The notes under the pieces: model-generated
What the model was told of the DNA's origin: nothing
Database searches by the model: none
What the model saw: the letters and a program-made list of their open reading frames with translations, nothing else
Position numbers and translations under genes: made by a program
In this document: piece by piece, positions 23,810 through 30,988 of the stretch
How positions within the stretch are numbered: the first letter of the stretch is position 1
How the letters are laid out: each line of letters starts with the position of its first letter
Assembly: GCA_946409855.1 (NCBI GenBank)
Contig: CAMJXZ010000004.1
Coordinates: 1 to 31,070 of the forward strand
Source of the DNA: an uncultured Clostridia bacterium
GTDB taxonomy: Bacteria; Bacillota; Clostridia; Christensenellales; Aristaeellaceae
Length of the DNA: 31,070 nucleotides
Reading direction: 5' to 3'

Positions 23810-24425
23810 ATTCGTGCAGCTGTTTGTCCGGCTGACGGGCTTTCTGCCCCAGTTTATCTGCTTCCGGACCAAAGTGACCTGCGAGGACCGCGAAACCCAG
23901 AGCCGCTTCCTTCACGGGCCCGTGATCATCGTGTCCAACCACACGTCCGTGTACGATTACGCGGTGATGCTGTTCGTGTTCTTTACCAGGACGCTCCGCT
24001 ACCAGATGGCGGAGGTGCTGTTTCAGAAAAAGGTGCTGGGCGCCTTCCTCCGGCTGATGGGCGGTATCCATCTGGACCGCTACGCCCACCGGTACGGCTT
24101 CATGGAGCAGTCCCTCCAGATCCTGCGCAAGGGCGGCGTGGTCGGGATATTCCCGGAGGGCCGGCTGCCCGTTGAGGGGGAAACGCCGCCCATCGCTTTC
24201 CAGCCCGGGGCCGCGTACCTGTCGCTGGCCAGTGGCGTAAAGATCATTCCCGTCTGGACCAACGGTTCCTACTTCCGCAAAAAGCGCGCCCGGGTGGTGA
24301 TCGGGACGCCGCTGACGCCGGAGATGTTTTCCGGCCTGTCCGTCCCGGAGAAGGAAAAGATCGCGCTGTATACCGACGCGATGCGGGAAAAGATTATTCA
24401 GCTGAAGGAGCTTGCCGATGAATGA
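23802..24425 (+). CDS. PlsC-type lysophospholipid acyltransferase 1
   Basis: The protein has 207 residues. It carries the catalytic HX4D motif NHTSVYD (His47, Asp52) and the substrate motif FPEGR (117-121). These enzymes transfer an acyl group from acyl-ACP or acyl-CoA to a lysolipid, commonly at position 2 of 1-acylglycerol-3-phosphate. Only short hydrophobic stretches are present, as expected for a membrane-surface enzyme. The start overlaps the upstream ligase-carrier gene by 8 nt, and the next acyltransferase gene overlaps its end by 8 nt. With ligase, carrier and acyltransferase adjacent, the arrangement resembles E. coli Aas split into separate proteins. Confidence 0.88.
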   Translation: MSRFVQLFVRLTGFLPQFICFRTKVTCEDRETQSRFLHGPVIIVSNHTSVYDYAVMLFVFFTRTLRYQMAEVLFQKKVLGAFLRLMGGIHLDRYAHRYGFMEQSLQILRKGGVVGIFPEGRLPVEGETPPIAFQPGAAYLSLASGVKIIPVWTNGSYFRKKRARVVIGTPLTPEMFSGLSVPEKEKIALYTDAMREKIIQLKELADE

Positions 24426-25053
24426 CCGGGCGCCTGACAATTACCTGGTGTACGACTTTGTGCGGGCCACGGCCCTGCCGGGGCTGCTCTGGTTCCGGCC
24501 CAGGCGCCTGTACGCCGATCAGGAGGCGCGCAAAAGGATCCGGGGCGGCGCCATCGTCATCGCCAACCACATGGGGCATTTTGACCCGGTTTACCTGATG
24601 ATGGCCATCTGGTACCGCCGGCATCATTTCGTCTGCACCAAGGAGTTTTTTGAGGGACGGTTCAGCAGCTGGCTTTTCTCCCGGTTTCACTGCATCCCCA
24701 TCGACCGGGACAATTTCTCCATGGAGTCCCTGCGGCGGATCACGGACGAGCTCAGGGCCGGCCGTCTGGTTTCCCTGTTCCCGGAGGGGCGGATCACCGC
24801 TTCCTCTGATGTGGCGCCCTTCAAGTCCGGCATGGTGCTGATGGCGATGAAGAGCGAAACCCCCATCGTGCCGGTCTATATCTGCCCGAGGAAGCACTGG
24901 TACAGCCGGCTGACGGTCTGCATCGGCAGGCCGCTGGACGTGATCGCCGAAATGGGCGGCCGCCCATCCCTGGCAAAAATGAACGAAGTGGCGGCCCTGC
25001 TGGAAGAAAAAGAGCGGGAACTGATCGCGCTGGCGGAACAGGCGGGAAGGTGA
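24418..25053 (+). CDS. PlsC-type lysophospholipid acyltransferase 2
   Basis: The protein has 211 residues, with HX4D in NHMGHFD (His51, Asp56), the conserved IPIDRD (93-98) and FPEGR (121-125). It is clearly related to, but divergent from, the preceding enzyme, so the pair may acylate different positions or different lysolipids. The ATG at 24418 overlaps the upstream stop and has GGAG exactly seven bases before it. A TTG two codons earlier is less likely. The downstream PASTA gene begins 4 bp after the stop. Confidence 0.9.
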   Translation: MNDRAPDNYLVYDFVRATALPGLLWFRPRRLYADQEARKRIRGGAIVIANHMGHFDPVYLMMAIWYRRHHFVCTKEFFEGRFSSWLFSRFHCIPIDRDNFSMESLRRITDELRAGRLVSLFPEGRITASSDVAPFKSGMVLMAMKSETPIVPVYICPRKHWYSRLTVCIGRPLDVIAEMGGRPSLAKMNEVAALLEEKERELIALAEQAGR

Positions 25054-25057
25054 GAAG

Positions 25058-26230
25058 ATGGAAATCGAGTACGCGCAGCTGATTAATTCGTTTGTCAGCA
25101 CCGAAGGCCGGGACGGGATCATGACCAACTATATCTACTACAGCGTGCTGGTCGTTTTCAAAAACGGAACCAGGAAGATCGTGGAAGACATGGCGCAGAA
25201 CCTCGGCTTCCTTCTCCCGTATATCCGGACGCCGCAGGACACGCTGAGGGAGCTGCAGGAAACGGTCCGGGGGCTGCGGGAAGATCTGAACGGCCTGGCT
25301 GACCGGAAGATCAGGTATTTTGTGGATACGCTCTTTCCGCTTCCGGATGTCCTGGGCATGCGGGAGACGGAAGCCAGGAAGACGCTGGAGCAGGCCGGGT
25401 TCATCTGGCACCCTGTCATCCGGTATCCGAAGGGCACGCCGGAAAGCGGCGTCGTCCGGGCCTGCGTCAGGAACGATGAACACTTCAAAACGGCGGATGT
25501 GACGGTGTTTCACCCGGTGCCGAAGGTGCTGGGCCTTCCCCGGGAAGAGGCGCTGAACGCCCTCAAAAAGGCCGGGTTCACCGCGAAAACAGAAAAGCAA
25601 ATCGTGTCGGGCCGGGAAAACGACCGGGTGCTGGCCTGCGTGAGGGCCGATGAGTTTGAAATGAAGGTCACCCTCACCATAAGCGCGGCGATACCGGAAA
25701 CGAAGGGGCTTCCCCTGGAGGAAGCCAGGCGGCTGCTCAGGCAGCAGGGGTACACCGTTCGGGAAGAAGCGGTCCCGGGGCTGTCAGACGCCGGGAAGGT
25801 GGTTTCCTGGGAGGATCTTGGTGAGAACACGATCCGGCTCAAATACGGCATCCCGGATACGGTGGTGTGCAGGCAGGCGGACCTCGAATGGAGCCATATG
25901 CAGGGGTCTGTGGGAGACCAGTACGCGGCCAAAGTGGTTTACGTGACCAAGGCGCGGAAGATGGTGATCACCATCACCGGCTGGACGGGCGTGAAGACCA
26001 GGCACCAGATCTGCGGCGTAACGGCCAAGGAAAGGATCCGGCAGGGCGAACTGAAGGTGAGTCTGTTTTCCACCCTGGAACCGGAACAGGAATGCGAATT
26101 TGACGTGACCATGACCAATGTGCGCTACGAGGACCTGCCCGGCAGCCTGGCTTTCCAGGTGGAGACACAGTACGGCCTGATGAAAAAGAAGGAAACCATT
26201 TCTTTTCAGCTGAAGCTGCAATGGACGTGA
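25058..26230 (+). CDS. Soluble PASTA-repeat protein without kinase or membrane anchor
   Basis: The protein has 390 residues. The N-terminal part (1-90) has beta strands then a helical, coiled-coil-like stretch (TLRELQETVRGLREDLNGL, 62-80). Three PASTA-like repeats follow at about 94-151, 153-209 and 211-264, each beginning with a P-x-V/T-x-G-x-x-xx-EA pattern (PDVLGMRETEA, PKVLGLPREEA, PETKGLPLEEA). A beta-rich C-terminal domain (about 268-390) has no catalytic motif. PASTA repeats normally sit outside the cell on PknB-type kinases or penicillin-binding proteins. Here no signal peptide or membrane helix is visible, so the protein appears cytoplasmic. It may act as a scaffold within the lipid operon. 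The start at 25058 follows a GGTGAGAAG-type ribosome site. Confidence 0.78.
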   Translation: MEIEYAQLINSFVSTEGRDGIMTNYIYYSVLVVFKNGTRKIVEDMAQNLGFLLPYIRTPQDTLRELQETVRGLREDLNGLADRKIRYFVDTLFPLPDVLGMRETEARKTLEQAGFIWHPVIRYPKGTPESGVVRACVRNDEHFKTADVTVFHPVPKVLGLPREEALNALKKAGFTAKTEKQIVSGRENDRVLACVRADEFEMKVTLTISAAIPETKGLPLEEARRLLRQQGYTVREEAVPGLSDAGKVVSWEDLGENTIRLKYGIPDTVVCRQADLEWSHMQGSVGDQYAAKVVYVTKARKMVITITGWTGVKTRHQICGVTAKERIRQGELKVSLFSTLEPEQECEFDVTMTNVRYEDLPGSLAFQVETQYGLMKKKETISFQLKLQWT

Positions 26231-26256
26231 CTCCGGGCAGCGGTTCCGTGATCTGC

Positions 26257-26290
26257 GCGGAATCCCGCTGAAAGAGCAGACGGGATCCGC
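26257..26290. other. Intergenic hairpin inside the acyl-lipid operon
   Basis: GCGGAATCCCG (26257-26267) pairs with CGGGATCCGC (26281-26290) with one bulged base and a 13-nt loop. No U-tract follows. It lies in the only sizeable gap of the operon (26231-26310) and may stabilise mRNA ends or act as a weak terminator or processing site. Confidence 0.4.
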
Positions 26291-26310
26291 CGAAAGGAAG
26301 GGAGACAACC

Positions 26311-27822
26311 ATGATTTATACCGGTTCCGCGGACGCGTTCCGCAAATATACCAGCCCGGAAACATTCGCGGGCATCGTGGACGACGGCGACCTGTGCCGG
26401 ATGTGGCAGCGCTGCGCGAAAGCGTATGCGGAAAGGACGGCGGTGGTCTATGACGGCGCTTCTGTGACCTTTGCCGGGCTGGACAGCCAGGCCGCCGGCC
26501 TGCGCGGCGCCGTTGCCGCCGCCGGCTGCGGGCTTCAGGACCGGGTGGCGGTGCTTTGCGGCAACTCCATCGATTTTGTCCGGGCGTTCCTGGCCGTCGT
26601 CACCGCGGGGTGCACGGCGGTGGTGCTGCCGCCCCATCTGGATGCCGGCGCGGTATACGGCTGCTGCAGGCTGTTCGGCGTGAAGGCACTGGTCTGTCAG
26701 GAAGCCCTGCTGCCTAAATGTGAGGTGCTCAAAACGCAGGCGCCGGACATCCCGGTGCTGACGCCGGACAGCGCGGCCGCGGAAGCCGTGTCCGTCCGGG
26801 AAGTTTCCTCCGCCGATCCGTGTGTGATCATGTTCACCGGCGGCACCACCGGCAAAAGCAAGGGCGCCCTGCTCAGCCACGCCGCGGTCACCCAGGGCGT
26901 GATGAACGGCTGCTACGGCATCCGGGAAATCTTCGGGCAGCGGTATCTGCTGGCCCTGCCCCTGTCCCACGTGTTCGGCCTGATCCGCAACCTCCTGACG
27001 TCCCTGTATACGGGCAGCACCCTGATGATCTGCAAATCCAACCAGGACCTGTTCCGGGACATCGCTTCCTTCCGGCCCACGGTGCTGGTGCTGGTGCCGG
27101 CCCTGGCGGAAATGGCGCTGGCGCTGTCCCGCAAGTTCGGGCGGAACATGCTGGGCGCGGACATGCGCACCGTCATCTGCGGGGCGGCCGCCGTCCCCCA
27201 GTTCCTGGTGGAGGAATACAGCAAGCTGGGGATCGACCTGTTCCCCGGCTACGGGCTGACCGAATCGGCCAACCTGGTATCCGGAAACCCAGAGCCGATG
27301 AACAAGCCCGGCTCCGTCGGCCTGCCCTTCCCCAATCAGGAGCTGCGGCTGGTGGACGGCGAACTGTGGCTGCGGGGGCGGAACATGCTGACCGCCTATG
27401 TGGGCACTGAAGAAAAGGCGTGGACGGAGGATCAATGGTTCCGCACCGGCGACCTGGCCCGCGTGGACGAGGACGGCTTCCTCTACATCACCGGCCGGAC
27501 CAAGGAAATCATCATCCTGGACAACGCGGAGAACATCTCCCCCGCGGAACTGGAGGCCCGCTTTAACGAGCTGCCCTGCATCCAGGATTCCCAGGTGTTC
27601 GAGGCGGCGGCGGAAGACGGGAAGCACATCCTGGCGCTGGAGGTCGTGCTGCGCGCCTCCGAGGCGGCGAAGCTGGGGGACGACCCCAAAGGGACCGCGC
27701 TTCAAATGCTCTGGGAAATCAACCGCAGGCAGCGGCCCGCGGAACAGGTGGCGCGCATCGTGATCCGGGATCAGGATTTCGAGCGTTCACCCAGTATGAA
27801 GATTGTGAGATACAAACGATGA
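26311..27822 (+). CDS. AMP-dependent acyl ligase (acyl-ACP synthetase-like)
   Basis: The 503-residue ANL-family enzyme has all core motifs: MFTGGTTGKSKG (174-185), GYGLTES (313-319), TGDL (379-382), the hinge region GRTKEIIILDNAENISP (395-411) and catalytic Lys497 near the C-terminus (SMKIVRYKR). It should form an acyl-adenylate and pass the acyl group to a thiol. The carrier protein gene overlaps its stop by 4 nt (ATGA), so the natural acceptor is probably that ACP and not CoA. The length and the absence of a carrier domain contrast with the fused enzyme at 21857-23809. The start is set by GGAAGGGAG six bases upstream. Aromatic or other acids remain possible substrates, because specificity cannot be read from the sequence. 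Confidence 0.87.
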   Translation: MIYTGSADAFRKYTSPETFAGIVDDGDLCRMWQRCAKAYAERTAVVYDGASVTFAGLDSQAAGLRGAVAAAGCGLQDRVAVLCGNSIDFVRAFLAVVTAGCTAVVLPPHLDAGAVYGCCRLFGVKALVCQEALLPKCEVLKTQAPDIPVLTPDSAAAEAVSVREVSSADPCVIMFTGGTTGKSKGALLSHAAVTQGVMNGCYGIREIFGQRYLLALPLSHVFGLIRNLLTSLYTGSTLMICKSNQDLFRDIASFRPTVLVLVPALAEMALALSRKFGRNMLGADMRTVICGAAAVPQFLVEEYSKLGIDLFPGYGLTESANLVSGNPEPMNKPGSVGLPFPNQELRLVDGELWLRGRNMLTAYVGTEEKAWTEDQWFRTGDLARVDEDGFLYITGRTKEIIILDNAENISPAELEARFNELPCIQDSQVFEAAAEDGKHILALEVVLRASEAAKLGDDPKGTALQMLWEINRRQRPAEQVARIVIRDQDFERSPSMKIVRYKR

Positions 27823-28076
27823 AAGCGGACAGAAAGCAAATCCTGGAAAAGCTTACCGAAATCATTCTCTTCGCCGACGAAACGGCGCGGGAGAGATGCC
27901 CGGTGATGGATGAAAACACCCGGATCCTGGAAGACCTCGGGTTTACCTCGGTGGCGATGCTCTATATGGCGGTATCGATCGAAGAGGCGTTCAACGTCCG
28001 GCTGGACGACGTGAACGTCTGGGACCTGCACACCCTGGGCGACGCGGTCCGCCTGATCGAAAGGAAAATGGCATGA
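27819..28076 (+). CDS. Acyl carrier protein
   Basis: This is an 85-residue carrier protein. The phosphopantetheine attachment is Ser44 in EDLGFTSVAML, where the usual DSL of fatty-acid-synthesis ACP is replaced by TSV. The protein is acidic and predicted all-helical, as in the family. It overlaps the ligase gene upstream (ATGA) and the phosphopantetheinyl transferase gene downstream (ATGA), so a substrate loader and the activating enzyme are made together with it. The atypical motif suggests a dedicated pathway ACP and not the housekeeping one. Confidence 0.9.
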   Translation: MKADRKQILEKLTEIILFADETARERCPVMDENTRILEDLGFTSVAMLYMAVSIEEAFNVRLDDVNVWDLHTLGDAVRLIERKMA

Positions 28077-29092
28077 GGTGGTGGCCGGCCGCCTGCCGCT
28101 TTGGGGACCTGGTCCGGGTGCAGACCGGTTCGGTCTGGCATTACGGGGTATACCTGAGCGACGACGAGGTGATCCAGTTCGGCCCCCCGCCCCGGGGCGA
28201 ACTGACGCCGCCCGGACAGATCCGCGTGTGCAGCACAAACATCGAGGATTTCGCGGGCGGGGACACGGTGGAAGTAGCCTTGCTTTCGCCCCTGGAAAAG
28301 CTGCGCCGCCTGTCCCCGAAGCGGACGGCGGAAAAGGCCCGGGCCAGGCTGGGGGAAGGCGGGTATGACCTGCTGCACAACAACTGCGAGCATTTCGCCA
28401 TGGATTGCGTGTTCGGCCGCCCGTCCTCCGGGCAGGCGGAGGCCGCCCTGTCCGTCAAAGGCAGGCCCGCCGAGGTCTGGCTGTCCCGGATCCCGGAAAC
28501 GCTGCCGGATCGGGCGGTTGTGCCCGATGAACGGGAGCGGGAAATCCTGGAAACCCGGGACCCGGTGCTCAAACGGCAGCGCAGGTGGGACTGGGAAGTA
28601 CTGTCCCGCCTGGTCCAAAGCCGCTTCAGCACAGGCCTGGGCAGCCTGGGCCTTGAAAAAAACCAGCACGGGAAATGGGTCAGCCCCCGTCTCTTTGTCT
28701 CCCTGGCCCACAGCGGGGACTGGGTGGCGGCGGCCGCGCTGGAGGAACCCGTCGGGGTGGACATCGAATTGTGGCCCGGCGGGGACCGGGCGGGCCGGAA
28801 AGCCCTGTCCGCCCGGATGCTCACCCGGAAGGAGCGCGGCCGGTACGCTTCCCCGGAGCTTCCCGAAACGCTGGCCCTCTGGACCCGGAAGGAGTGTTTG
28901 TTTAAGCGCATGGACGGTTCTTCGTTTGAGCCCGGGAAGATCGAAGCCGGCGACCCGACCGTGCGGACGTTTGTCCTTGCGGGCGTTGGGTTCGTATCGG
29001 TCAGCACCCGGAGCGGGCGGCCGGTCCGCCTGCGTCTGTGGGACGGCGGGGAAGTGCGGGACGCGGACGTCCGGGAATGGAGCATGCCGTGA
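28073..29092 (+). CDS. LRAT-like (NlpC/P60-type) domain fused to an Sfp-type phosphopantetheinyl transferase
   Basis: This 339-residue protein has two domains. Residues about 8-115 resemble the lecithin:retinol acyltransferase/PLAAT fold: GDLVRVQTGSVWHYGVYL with His23, and HNNCEHFAMDC with Cys105 as nucleophile. The second histidine seen in PLAAT enzymes is Gln35 here (VIQFG). Residues about 205-335 form a phosphopantetheinyl transferase with FVSLAHSGDWV (208-218), metal-binding GVDIE (Asp230, Glu232) and WTRKECLFK (270-278). The second domain converts apo-ACP to holo-ACP using CoA. The first may hydrolyse or transfer acyl groups from phospholipids or acyl carriers. The ATG overlaps the ACP stop by 4 nt. 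It would activate both the free ACP and the fused carrier domain. I know of no standard family with this fusion. Confidence 0.83.
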   Translation: MRWWPAACRFGDLVRVQTGSVWHYGVYLSDDEVIQFGPPPRGELTPPGQIRVCSTNIEDFAGGDTVEVALLSPLEKLRRLSPKRTAEKARARLGEGGYDLLHNNCEHFAMDCVFGRPSSGQAEAALSVKGRPAEVWLSRIPETLPDRAVVPDEREREILETRDPVLKRQRRWDWEVLSRLVQSRFSTGLGSLGLEKNQHGKWVSPRLFVSLAHSGDWVAAAALEEPVGVDIELWPGGDRAGRKALSARMLTRKERGRYASPELPETLALWTRKECLFKRMDGSSFEPGKIEAGDPTVRTFVLAGVGFVSVSTRSGRPVRLRLWDGGEVRDADVREWSMP

Positions 29093-30033
29093 TCAGGGGG
29101 ATACTTTTCATCCTGGCCGGCGCGGCCCTGGTGTTCCTGGTGCTGCCGGCGCTGTTCCTGGTGCTGGCCCTGAGCGCGCACCGGAACCCGGCCGATTTTG
29201 ATCAGGACCCGGCGTCCATGGACCATACGCCCTATGAAGCCCGGAAGGCGGAAATCCTGAAGGGTGTCCGGACCGTCCGGCAGCGTCCCTGGCAGGAAAC
29301 CGGCCTGACCGCGGCGGACGGCGTGCCCCTCAGGGCCCTGTGGCTGCCGGGCGGGCAGAAAACGGCGATCCTGCTGCACGGGTACTGTTCCACCCCGTTT
29401 AACAACTACTTCCTCATCGCCGAGGTCTTCGCCCGGCAGGGCTGGAGCGTGCTGATGCCCTTCATGCGGGGGCACGGCAAAAGCGGGGGCAGGACGACCC
29501 TGGGCCCGAAGGAAGCGCAGGACGCGCTTTTATGGGCGGCCTGGGCGGCCGGGCAGCCGGGATGCGGCGATGTGGCCGTCTACGGGATGAGCATGAGCGC
29601 GGCGGCCCTCCATTTCGCCGCGGACGGCCCCTGGCCGGACAAGGTGCGGGTGCTGATCGCCGACGCGGGCTACCACGACCTGACGCAGCAGATGAAAAGC
29701 CTGCAGCAGATGAAATACGTGCCCAAGGCCGCGATCATCCCGCTGATCCGGCGCTTCGCCCGGTGGATCCTCCGGGTGGACTTCGGAACGGACGGGCGGA
29801 GCCATCTTGAGCGCGCCCGGGTGCCGATGTGCTTCCTGCGGGGGATGCTGGACACGAGCGTTTCCCCGGAAACGGTGCTGGAGGCCTATCAGGCCTGCAG
29901 CGCGCGCAAACTGCTTTTGACCGCGGAGGAAGCGCCGCATACCCTTGCCTTCATGGCCGGGGGGGAACCGCTTCAAAAAGCGCTGTTTGAATTTATCAAC
30001 GAACAAATGATTCAGGAGGAACCGGAACAATGA
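29089..30033 (+). CDS. Second membrane-anchored alpha/beta hydrolase
   Basis: This is a protein of about 314 residues with an N-terminal membrane helix (about 4-30) and then an alpha/beta hydrolase domain. The nucleophile elbow is GMSMS (Ser168), with Asp255 in RGMLDTS and His284 in APHTL. ILLHGYCSTPFNNYF marks the oxyanion strand. I chose a GTG at 29089 because it gives a 4-nt overlap with the preceding stop and has TGGAG six bases upstream. An in-frame ATG at 29077 is the alternative. The family resembles the YqiA/BAAT-like hydrolases annotated as cell-envelope serine hydrolases. Its fold repeats that of the first gene of the operon, but the two sequences are only distantly similar. Substrate unknown. 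Confidence 0.82.
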   Translation: MIRGILFILAGAALVFLVLPALFLVLALSAHRNPADFDQDPASMDHTPYEARKAEILKGVRTVRQRPWQETGLTAADGVPLRALWLPGGQKTAILLHGYCSTPFNNYFLIAEVFARQGWSVLMPFMRGHGKSGGRTTLGPKEAQDALLWAAWAAGQPGCGDVAVYGMSMSAAALHFAADGPWPDKVRVLIADAGYHDLTQQMKSLQQMKYVPKAAIIPLIRRFARWILRVDFGTDGRSHLERARVPMCFLRGMLDTSVSPETVLEAYQACSARKLLLTAEEAPHTLAFMAGGEPLQKALFEFINEQMIQEEPEQ

Positions 30034-30962
30034 AACACTTTGTCATCATGGCGGACGCGACCTGTGACCTGGGAGAATCCCTGCGGGAGCAATACGATAT
30101 CGTCGTCGTGCCGACGCACATCCTGCTGCCGGACGGCCGGGATATCCCCTCCTTCAGCGAATGGAAGGAGTTCAGCCGGGAACAGTTTTACGCCGATCTG
30201 AAGGCCAATCCGGACGGCTTCACCACGTCGCCCCCCAATGTGGCAGAGTTTGAAAAAGCCTTTGAGCCCTACGCCGAAAAAGGGGAAGACATCCTGCTGC
30301 TCACCATTTCCACCGGCATCAGCGGCACCTACAATTTCGCCCTGCAGGCCAAGAAGGAAGTGGAACAGAAATACCCGGGCGTCAGCATCCGCTGTGTGGA
30401 CACCCTGCGCTACGGCCCGGCGGTCGGCCAGCTGGTGATCTACGCCGCCCAGAAGCGGGCCGAAGGCCTGTCCCTGGACGAGACCGCGGATTACATCGAG
30501 AAAAACAAGAACTGCATGCACCAGGCCGGCTGGCTGGACGACCTGTCCTTCGTGGCGAAAAAGGGGAGGATGACTCACGCCAAGGCCTTCTTCGGCACCC
30601 TGGCCGGCATCAAGCCCATCGGCGAGTTCGACTATAACGGCCTGACGACCGTCATCGGCAAGGCGAAGGGCGCCAAGGCGGCCTACAGCCTGCTGATGAA
30701 GTACATCGAGAAAACCATTATCCGTCCGGAGGAGCAGTCCATCGTCATCGCCCATACCTGCCGGCAGGCCCAGGCGGAGATTTACCGGGATATGATCGTG
30801 GAGAAATTCCATCCCCGGGATATCCGGATCAGCGACGTGTTCCCCATGTGCGGCATCAGCATCGGCCCCGGCCTGATGTGCGCCTACTACATGGGCACCG
30901 AGATCAGCCAGGGCCTGGTCAATGAGCGGAAGATCATTGAGGAATGCCTGAACAAAGGGTAA
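30030..30962 (+). CDS. DegV family fatty-acid-binding protein (FakB-like)
   Basis: The 310-residue protein matches DegV/FakB along its length: MADATCDL (7-14), the loop TTSPPN (65-70) equivalent to the family TTSQPS, and STGISGTY (94-101). FakB proteins bind one free fatty acid and present it to the kinase FakA, giving acyl-phosphate for phospholipid synthesis. No FakA-like gene lies in the window, so it either works with a distant FakA or delivers fatty acids to the ligases here. The start overlaps the upstream stop (ATGA). It is the last gene of the operon and is followed at once by a strong hairpin. Confidence 0.92.
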   Translation: MKHFVIMADATCDLGESLREQYDIVVVPTHILLPDGRDIPSFSEWKEFSREQFYADLKANPDGFTTSPPNVAEFEKAFEPYAEKGEDILLLTISTGISGTYNFALQAKKEVEQKYPGVSIRCVDTLRYGPAVGQLVIYAAQKRAEGLSLDETADYIEKNKNCMHQAGWLDDLSFVAKKGRMTHAKAFFGTLAGIKPIGEFDYNGLTTVIGKAKGAKAAYSLLMKYIEKTIIRPEEQSIVIAHTCRQAQAEIYRDMIVEKFHPRDIRISDVFPMCGISIGPGLMCAYYMGTEISQGLVNERKIIEECLNKG

Positions 30963-30988
30963 CTGTTCAGTCAAAGACTGAACAGTTA
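30960..30988 (+). terminator. Hairpin at the end of the acyl-lipid operon
   Basis: A perfect 12-bp stem (TAACTGTTCAGT at 30960-30971 with its complement at 30977-30988) has a 5-nt loop and begins at the stop codon of the DegV gene. No U-tract follows, because a second hairpin begins at once. It is either a non-canonical terminator or part of a repeat element. Confidence 0.55.

Noticed and set aside
21857..28076. Non-ribosomal peptide synthetase fragments
   Set aside because: The adenylating and carrier domains occur without condensation or thioesterase modules and sit with PlsC acyltransferases, so fatty-acyl ligases are the better reading.
29038..29088. Upstream GTG (29038) as start of the second alpha/beta hydrolase
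   Set aside because: It would add a basic Gly/Arg-rich extension overlapping the preceding gene by 55 nt. The GTG at 29089 or the ATG at 29077 fits the 4-nt-overlap pattern and places the membrane helix at the N-terminus.
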